Assembly: GCF_036014195.1 (NCBI RefSeq)
Contig: NZ_CP107918.1
Span: 6,882,001 to 6,946,000 of the forward strand
DNA length: 64,000 nt
DNA from: Streptomyces sp. NBC_00442
Lineage (GTDB): Bacteria; Actinomycetota; Actinomycetes; Streptomycetales; Streptomycetaceae
Direction: 5' to 3'
The notes under the pieces are model-generated. The model was not told the origin of the DNA, did not search any database, and saw nothing but the letters and a program-made list of their open reading frames with translations. This document shows, piece by piece, positions 58,383-64,000 of the stretch. How positions within the stretch are numbered: the stretch's first letter is position 1; each line of letters starts with the position of its first letter. Position numbers and translations under genes: made by a program.

Positions 58383-59726
58383 TCAGGTGCCGGGCTGCTC
58401 GCTCAGCGCCGCCAGGCACCGCCTGGCCCGCTCCGGCAGCACGTACTCCCCTTCCTTCGCGATGCGGTCGTACAGGGCCTCGACCCGCTCGTAGTGATCG
58501 TCGAGGTTCTGGTCGAGCAGGTGGTACGCGGACCGGTTGTAGATGCCGAACTGGAGGTCGGTCATCAGGCCGAACGGATCGATGTCCGCCGCGCGCCGCG
58601 ACCCGCCGAACACCACGCGCAGGAACTCCTCCACGCTCTCGTAGCCGAGCGTGGCCAGGAGGAACTCGATCGACGCCCACTTGCGCCGGACCTGGTGGGC
58701 CCGCTGGTCGGGATCCACGATGAAGTCCAGACCGCTGGTCATGCCCTTGGGGTAGTGCACCTTGTTGAAGCAACGCAGGTCGATGGTGAGGCGGTCCTTG
58801 GTGGTGCGGGGCAGCGTACTGTCGGCGTGCGCACGGTAGTTGTCGAAGACCAGGGCGTCGCCCACCCGGCTGTCGCAGTAGTAGCCGGGCGAGGGCGTGT
58901 CGGCGTACGTCTTCGACCAGTACATCGCCATGAGGAAGTCCCGCACCGACGGCAGGTCGATCTCGGACAGCTTCCCTTCGAGGAACAGGTACAGCGCCTT
59001 GTCGACGGCGTCCTTCTCCTCACCCTCCAGGCCGCACTCCAGCATCTTCTCGTACACGTACGGCAGGTTGGGTGCCTCCAGCTCGGCCTCCTCGAAGATC
59101 ACGAAGGGCTGCCGGCTGAGCGGAGTCGGGGTGAGCGCGGTGTGGAAACTGCGGTACTCGGTGGGGAAACCGAGCTGCTTCTTCACCAGCGACGGGATCT
59201 GCAGGGCGATCGAGCTGGCCGCGTGCGTACCGTACGGCCGCTTCTCGGCCGGCACGGTGAACGCGTTGACGACGGCGGTCTCGACCTCGGGGAAGTGCTC
59301 CTGGACGATGTCCCGGTTGAGATCGTAGAAGCGCTTCGCCGACGGTACGAACAGCACACAGTTCTCGAACATGGTGGAGACCGGGAAGTAGCTGCCGATC
59401 GAGGCGGCGGCGAAGCTCTCCTGGATCACCGCCTGACAGCGCAGCTGGCGTGCCAGGTTGTCCGCCAGGTCGTCGTCCAGGTTCATCCGGACAACGTGGG
59501 TGGGGTGCGACTCGGGCAGGAAGCGGCTCGCGTTCAGCGACCGGTTCGGAGGCAGCCGCACCTCCCAATCCCCCTTCTCCACAAGGTACTTGTCGAGGAC
59601 GGGGGACAGCTGCTCGGCGTGCACCGCCGCCGAGGAGTGCAGGAAGGTACCGGTCTTCTGGTAGGTGCCGGTGACGGTGGCGTCGTCGTCCACCGCCACG
59701 CCCGGCGTACGGCTCGCGTCGCTCAT
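58383..59726 (-). CDS. putative Fe(II)/2-oxoglutarate-like oxygenase, unrecognised family, PKS operon
   Basis: The 447-residue cytoplasmic protein has the distal part of an iron/2OG double-stranded beta-helix: GDALVFDNYRAHADSTLP (residues 289-306, distal His 300) followed by an Arg in KDRLTIDLR (residue 312 or 318), as in PhyH/TauD-like enzymes that bind 2-oxoglutarate. In the region where an HxD/E would be expected there is H195-T-A197, in which the carboxylate is replaced by Ala, as in SyrB2-type halogenases. The overall family is not one I recognise, and the assignment is inferred. Its ATG overlaps the PKS stop by 4 nt (ATGA). It may hydroxylate, desaturate or halogenate the polyketide. 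Confidence 0.6.
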   Translation of the reverse strand: MSDASRTPGVAVDDDATVTGTYQKTGTFLHSSAAVHAEQLSPVLDKYLVEKGDWEVRLPPNRSLNASRFLPESHPTHVVRMNLDDDLADNLARQLRCQAVIQESFAAASIGSYFPVSTMFENCVLFVPSAKRFYDLNRDIVQEHFPEVETAVVNAFTVPAEKRPYGTHAASSIALQIPSLVKKQLGFPTEYRSFHTALTPTPLSRQPFVIFEEAELEAPNLPYVYEKMLECGLEGEEKDAVDKALYLFLEGKLSEIDLPSVRDFLMAMYWSKTYADTPSPGYYCDSRVGDALVFDNYRAHADSTLPRTTKDRLTIDLRCFNKVHYPKGMTSGLDFIVDPDQRAHQVRRKWASIEFLLATLGYESVEEFLRVVFGGSRRAADIDPFGLMTDLQFGIYNRSAYHLLDQNLDDHYERVEALYDRIAKEGEYVLPERARRCLAALSEQPGT

Positions 59727-62700
59727 GACGTGGTGTTCTCCGATCGGTCCGAAGTGGTGATGCGGTGCACGTAGGTGCGGACGAAGCCCTCGTCCACGGG
59801 CGGGGACGGATAGTCCCGCACACCGAGGACGGCGCCGCCCACCGGGAGCGCGGCAAACATGTCCGCAAGGCCCCGCGCCGTCAGGCCGTCCACCAGGGCG
59901 GCGATCCGGGCGAGCGGACCTGTCGGGTGCTCCGCGGCGAACGCGAGCGCCCGGTGGCGCCACTGGTCGAAGGGCACGAGCTGCGCTCCGCCGGCGGCGG
60001 AGCCGAGCATCTCGAAGAAGCGGTCGAAGGTGGGGGCGCCCGCGTTGACGAAGTCGTAGTCCTGGCCGATGCGCGCCAGGTCCTCCGTCATCGCCGCGGC
60101 GATCGTCCGGCACAGGTAGTCGACCGGCAGTACCGTCGTGAGATCGGCGTCCAGCGCCGGGAAGCTCCCGAGTTCGAGGCTGCCCGTGATCAGGTTGTGC
60201 AGGAAGTCGCCCCGGTCGAGCCGGAAGTGCCCGGTGCGGGTCGACGCGCCCACGAACGGCAGCCGGTACGTCGACGCCTTCGCGCCGCGCCAGCGGGCGG
60301 CGGCCACCATCTGCTCCGCCTGCCACTTGGACGTCAGATAGCCGAACTCCCGGTCGTCCTCGCTGACTTCGTACCCGAGGTACTTGGGGAGCGTCGCGAA
60401 GGTGGACACGAAGTGGAAGGCCTTGCCGCGGCCGCGCGAGGCCAGACGCAGCGCCTCGTGCGTGCCGACCACATTGGGCCCGGTGTAGTCGTCGAGCGGC
60501 CGCATCCAGTCCACCAGGGCGCCCGAGTGGCAGATGGCGTCCACCTGGTCGGCCAGTTCGTCGAAGTCCTCTTCGGGCAGGCCGAACAGCGGCCGCGTAA
60601 GGTCGCCCACGACCGGGTTCAGGAGCGGCGCGAACTCCTCCCTCCACAGGCCGTAGCCGTCGAGCGAGTCGACAAGGCGCTCCATGCCCCGGCGGGTGTC
60701 CTCCGCCCGCACCAGGCAGTAGGCGACCACATCGGACGCCAGCAGCTCGTGCAGCAGATAGGCGCCGACGAACCCGGTGGCGCCGGTGACGAAGACCGAC
60801 TCCGGCCGGACCGGCGCCGCGGCCGCGTTGTCGAACCGGAGGTCGGGGTGGAGGCAGCCCTTGCGGGCCGTGGAGAGATCGACGCCCGGGGATCCGGCCG
60901 CATCGTCCGTCCCCGTGGCCGGCTCGCCCGTGGCCGTCGCCGGCGCCGCGTCGAGACCCGCCTCCAGGAGCCTCTCCAGCAGGAAGTCGCCCAGCGAGGT
61001 GAGGTTGGGGTGGTCGAAGGCGATCTTCGCGGGCAGCGCGAGCCCGGTCAGGTCCGCGAGCTGGTTGCGCATGAGCACCGCGGTCAGCGAGTCGATGCCG
61101 ATGTCCTGGAGCGACACGCTGACGTCGACGGCCTGCGGTGAGGCGAAGCCCAGCGTCTTGGCCACCTCCGCGCGCACCACGCCGAGCACCACGTCCTGAT
61201 ACTCCTCGGGCGCCGCCTCACTCAGGAGCTTGCGCAGGTCCGCCGCACCGCCCGCCCCGGAACGCTTGCCGGCGCCGGCGCTGAGCAGCGACCGGAACAG
61301 CGGTGGAATGCCGCCGCGGCTCTCGTAGTAGTGCTGTACGCGGTTCAGGTCGAGCGCGGCGGACATGGTCAGCGCGCGGCCGCTCCTGACGGCGAGCTCC
61401 AGCAGTTCGAGGCCCTCGTCCGGGGCCAGCCGGTCGAGGCCGAGCTGAGCGAAGCGGGCCCGGTCGAACTCGCTGAGCCCGGCGGCCATGCCCTCGCCCT
61501 CCCAGGGGCCGAACGCCACCGACGTGGCCGGCAGGCCCTTGGCCCGGCGCAGATGGGCGAGCGCGTCGAGGAAGGCGTTGGCCGCGGCGTAATTGCCCTG
61601 GCCGGGCGCCCCCAGGACGCTCGCGATGGAGGAGAACATCATGAAGAAGTCCAGCTCCATGTCCTGGGTCAGCTCGTGCAGATGCCACAGGCCGTCCACC
61701 TTGGGCAGGAGGACCGCGTCGAACCGCTCCGGTGTGAGGTCGGTCAGGGCGCCGTCGTCCAGCACCCCCGCCGCGTGGACCACGCCGCGCAGCGGACGCT
61801 CGTCGCCGAACAGCGCCATCACCGCGGCGACGTCCTCACGGACGGCCGCGTCGCAGGCCACCACCGTGGCCGTGACACCCCGCTCGGCGAGCTCCTCCAC
61901 CAGGGCCTCGGCCCCGGGGCTCTCCATCCCGCGGCGCGAGGTCAGCACCAGATCCCGTACGCCATGGGTGTCGGCGAGCCACCTCGCCACCCGCCGCCCG
62001 AGGTCGCCGGCGCCACCCGTGACGAGCACCGCGCCGTCCGCCCTCACGAACTGCCGCTGCCGGGCCGGGACCAGGACCACCTTGCCCACGTGCCGCGCCT
62101 GGGCGATGAAGCGCAGCCCGTCGGAGGTGTGGGTCATGGGGAAGGACCTCAGCGGCAGCGGCACCAGCTTGCCCTGGCCGAACAGCTCGGCGATGGAGAC
62201 CAGCATCCGCTGGATGAGGTCGGGGCCCGCCTCGGGCAGGTTGTAGACGGTGTAGGTCACACCCGGGTGGCTCCGGTCGACGGCCGCCTGCTCGCGCACA
62301 TCGATCTTGCCCATCTCCAGGAACCTCCCGCCGCTGCCCAGCATGCCGAGGCCGGCGTCGATGAACTCGGTGGCCAGGGAGTTCAGGACGACGTCGAAGC
62401 TCCCGCGGGTCTCCCCGCCGCCGGCGCTCCGGGCGAAGTGCTCGACGAACCCCAAGTCGCGCGAGGACGCCAAGTGGGCGTCGTCCAGGCCGAGTTCGCG
62501 CAGCGCCGGCCATTTGGGCTCGCTCGCGGTGCCGTACACCTCGGCGCCGTGGAGCTGCGCCAGCTGCACCGCGGCCATGCCCACGCCGCCGGCCGCGGCG
62601 TGGATCAGGACCCGCTCGCCCGGCCGCAGCGCGCCCAGCTCGTGCAGGCCGTACCAGGCGGTGAGGAAGGTCATCGGGATGGTGGCGGCCTCCTCGAAGG

Positions 62701-64000
62701 TGAGGTGCTCGGGCATGCGCACCACCTGGCGCGCGTCCGTCACGACCTCGGAGGCGAAGGAGCCCCGGGCCAGGCCGAGCACGGCGTCGCCGACCTTCAC
62801 CTGGTCGACGCTGCCGCCGACTTCGGTGACCACACCCGCGAACTCCAGGCCGAACGCCGGGATCTCCACCATCCCGAGGGCGTTGAGGACGTCGAGGAAG
62901 TTCACCCCGGCGGCCCGCACCTCGGCCCGGATCTCACCCGACGCGAGGGCCCGCTCCGGCAGCGGCGTGACCTTCAACGGCTCGTCCAGACGGCCCTTGG
63001 CGGCGATCTCCAACTGCCAGCGGCCCTCGGCCGGGAGCTCCAGGTCGCGGGCCGAACCCACCCGCAGCAGCTGCGGCACCAGCACCTCGCCGCGCCGCAG
63101 CGCGCACTCCGGCTCGGCTTCCAGCATCAGCGCGGCGGGCAGCGCCGCGCGGTCCGCCTCCTGCTCGCCCAGGTCGATCAGGCGAAGCCCCAGCTCGGGG
63201 TGTTCATTGCGTGCGGTCCGCAGCAGACCCCACAGCGGGCCCGCACCCAGACCGGACACCATGTCGTCGGCGCCGGTGCCCACCGCACGACGGGTGACCC
63301 AGACCAGGGGCGTGCGGAACTCCCCGTCCACCGCTTTCTGGAGCTGTGCGAGCCCCGTGGCGGCGAACGCGTGGGCCTGGGCGGGCACGTCCGCGTCGGA
63401 GTCCCACAGACACACGAGGCCGTCCAGGTCCTCGGCGTCCTGCAGCTCCCGGACCTTGATGACCTGGATGCCGGCGCGGGCGAGGACCGTCTTGACCTCG
63501 CGCTCCCACGCGACGTTCCCGACCGGGGCCATCAGGCCCCAGGAGCCTCCCAGTTCGACGTCGGAGGTGTCGGCGGGCCGCCAGTCGACATCGAACTGGA
63601 ACCGGTCCACCCCCGCGGCGGCGAGACGGCGCAGCACGGCCCGGTCCACCCGTCGCGCGTGCAGCCGGTGCAGCCGGCCGACCGGGACGCCGTCGCCGTC
63701 GTGGATGTCGAGCGAGGCCCAGAACTCGCCGTCACCCAGCTCGAATGCGGCGACCCGCACCCAGATCTCCGACAGGCCCTTGACGCGCAGCGAAAGGCGC
63801 TCCGCCTCGAACGGCACGAACAGGTCGTCGCCGGTGCGGTTCTGCAGCCGCTGTGTCAGGAGCAGCGAGTGCATCGCCGAGTCCAGCAGCGCGGGATGGA
63901 GAACGTAGCCGGCGGCGGAATGCTGCGCGTCCTCCGGCAGCGCGGCCCTCGCCCACACCTCCCCGCCGACGTGCCATGCCTCCTTGATGCCCTGGAACGT
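59723..64000 (-). CDS. type I polyketide synthase, C-terminal part (DH-ER-KR-ACP-thioester reductase), partial
   Basis: The frame is open at the right edge; 1425 residues are visible, ending at the stop at 59723. Domains in order: the C-terminal half of a dehydratase ([10 protein letters not shown]), enoylreductase ([18 protein letters not shown] loop [13 protein letters not shown], 62605-62570), ketoreductase ([11 protein letters not shown] motif giving B-type stereochemistry, catalytic Tyr in GNYAAANAF), ACP (GIDSLTA, Ser near 61093) and a thioester reductase ([13 protein letters not shown]). The last module is fully reducing, and the chain leaves as an aldehyde or alcohol by NAD(P)H reduction instead of hydrolysis. 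Starter and KS/AT domains are outside the window. Confidence 0.93.
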   Translation of the reverse strand, partial: TFQGIKEAWHVGGEVWARAALPEDAQHSAAGYVLHPALLDSAMHSLLLTQRLQNRTGDDLFVPFEAERLSLRVKGLSEIWVRVAAFELGDGEFWASLDIHDGDGVPVGRLHRLHARRVDRAVLRRLAAAGVDRFQFDVDWRPADTSDVELGGSWGLMAPVGNVAWEREVKTVLARAGIQVIKVRELQDAEDLDGLVCLWDSDADVPAQAHAFAATGLAQLQKAVDGEFRTPLVWVTRRAVGTGADDMVSGLGAGPLWGLLRTARNEHPELGLRLIDLGEQEADRAALPAALMLEAEPECALRRGEVLVPQLLRVGSARDLELPAEGRWQLEIAAKGRLDEPLKVTPLPERALASGEIRAEVRAAGVNFLDVLNALGMVEIPAFGLEFAGVVTEVGGSVDQVKVGDAVLGLARGSFASEVVTDARQVVRMPEHLTFEEAATIPMTFLTAWYGLHELGALRPGERVLIHAAAGGVGMAAVQLAQLHGAEVYGTASEPKWPALRELGLDDAHLASSRDLGFVEHFARSAGGGETRGSFDVVLNSLATEFIDAGLGMLGSGGRFLEMGKIDVREQAAVDRSHPGVTYTVYNLPEAGPDLIQRMLVSIAELFGQGKLVPLPLRSFPMTHTSDGLRFIAQARHVGKVVLVPARQRQFVRADGAVLVTGGAGDLGRRVARWLADTHGVRDLVLTSRRGMESPGAEALVEELAERGVTATVVACDAAVREDVAAVMALFGDERPLRGVVHAAGVLDDGALTDLTPERFDAVLLPKVDGLWHLHELTQDMELDFFMMFSSIASVLGAPGQGNYAAANAFLDALAHLRRAKGLPATSVAFGPWEGEGMAAGLSEFDRARFAQLGLDRLAPDEGLELLELAVRSGRALTMSAALDLNRVQHYYESRGGIPPLFRSLLSAGAGKRSGAGGAADLRKLLSEAAPEEYQDVVLGVVRAEVAKTLGFASPQAVDVSVSLQDIGIDSLTAVLMRNQLADLTGLALPAKIAFDHPNLTSLGDFLLERLLEAGLDAAPATATGEPATGTDDAAGSPGVDLSTARKGCLHPDLRFDNAAAAPVRPESVFVTGATGFVGAYLLHELLASDVVAYCLVRAEDTRRGMERLVDSLDGYGLWREEFAPLLNPVVGDLTRPLFGLPEEDFDELADQVDAICHSGALVDWMRPLDDYTGPNVVGTHEALRLASRGRGKAFHFVSTFATLPKYLGYEVSEDDREFGYLTSKWQAEQMVAAARWRGAKASTYRLPFVGASTRTGHFRLDRGDFLHNLITGSLELGSFPALDADLTTVLPVDYLCRTIAAAMTEDLARIGQDYDFVNAGAPTFDRFFEMLGSAAGGAQLVPFDQWRHRALAFAAEHPTGPLARIAALVDGLTARGLADMFAALPVGGAVLGVRDYPSPPVDEGFVRTYVHRITTSDRSENTTS

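Noticed and set aside
58383..59726. CylC/AurF-type diiron halogenase or oxygenase
   Set aside because: The sequence lacks paired ExxH motifs needed for a dimetal-carboxylate site; the distal His/Arg pattern fits an iron/2OG fold better.
55298..64000. Type II or NRPS cluster
   Set aside because: No ketosynthase-chain-length pair, condensation or adenylation domain is visible; the domains are those of a type I reducing PKS.
1..64000. tRNA, rRNA, riboswitch or mobile element
   Set aside because: I looked for clover-leaf tails, rRNA signatures, transposase and integrase motifs and saw none. A search with tRNAscan-SE, Infernal or ISfinder would settle this.

Overview
The window is about 72% G+C, its genes often start with GTG, and it carries several families seen mainly in Streptomyces (DUF4865, DUF6332, DUF6643, DUF6777, streptophobe membrane proteins). 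I read it as chromosomal DNA of a Streptomyces or close relative. I count 54 protein genes, including partial ones at both edges. I found no tRNA, rRNA, CRISPR array, transposase or phage gene. Many genes have a TAnnnT-type -10 box about 7 nt before the start codon and no ribosome binding site, so leaderless transcripts are probably common.

Layout, left half. Positions 1-1185 hold the end of an RNA ligase and a T4-type polynucleotide kinase/phosphatase, an RNA-repair pair. Next come a kinase-NUDIX fusion, a metallo-beta-lactamase-fold enzyme, an M20 dipeptidase and a geranylgeranyl-reductase-like flavoprotein (1.2-6.3 kb). A regulatory stretch follows (6.3-16.3 kb): a deazaflavin-dependent oxidoreductase with a divergent TetR regulator, a two-component pair, a MarR regulator behind an unusual 15-bp repeat array, an MFS transporter divergent from a ROK regulator, and a TetR-DUF4865-phosphotriesterase operon. 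From 16.4 to 25.6 kb lie an anti-sigma-like ATPase, a cysteine-desulfhydrase-like PLP enzyme, a tandem universal stress protein, a flavin hydroxylase, a DeoR regulator and a multi-pass membrane protein with hydrolase motifs.

Layout, right half. A beta-helix/AAA+ fusion (25.6-28.0 kb) is followed by membrane, MOSC and low-complexity proteins, a double TerD-like protein, an HpnB-type glycosyltransferase, an Asp/Glu racemase homologue and apolipoprotein N-acyltransferase (to 38.7 kb). A 3-hydroxybutyrate-dehydrogenase-like SDR, a GAF/PucR regulator and an MHS transporter occupy 39.3-43.6 kb. A signalling and export operon (FHA-FHA-ABC exporter, small partner, Ser/Thr kinase) covers 43.9-48.1 kb. 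A streptophobe protein, a DUF6777 protein, a potassium channel and two secreted or anchored serine hydrolases run to 55.2 kb.

The right edge (55.3-64.0 kb, minus strand) is the distal part of a polyketide biosynthetic operon: PKS (visible DH-ER-KR-ACP-thioester reductase), an oxygenase-like protein of unrecognised family, two alpha/beta hydrolases and a cation:proton antiporter. The order and the ATGA overlaps suggest co-transcription. The chain would leave the PKS as an aldehyde or alcohol. The oxygenase-like protein, with an HTA triplet where an HxD iron motif would be expected, is the best candidate here for undescribed chemistry. Many intergenic regions carry clean dyads or tandem repeats that look like operators or terminators; these are listed separately.
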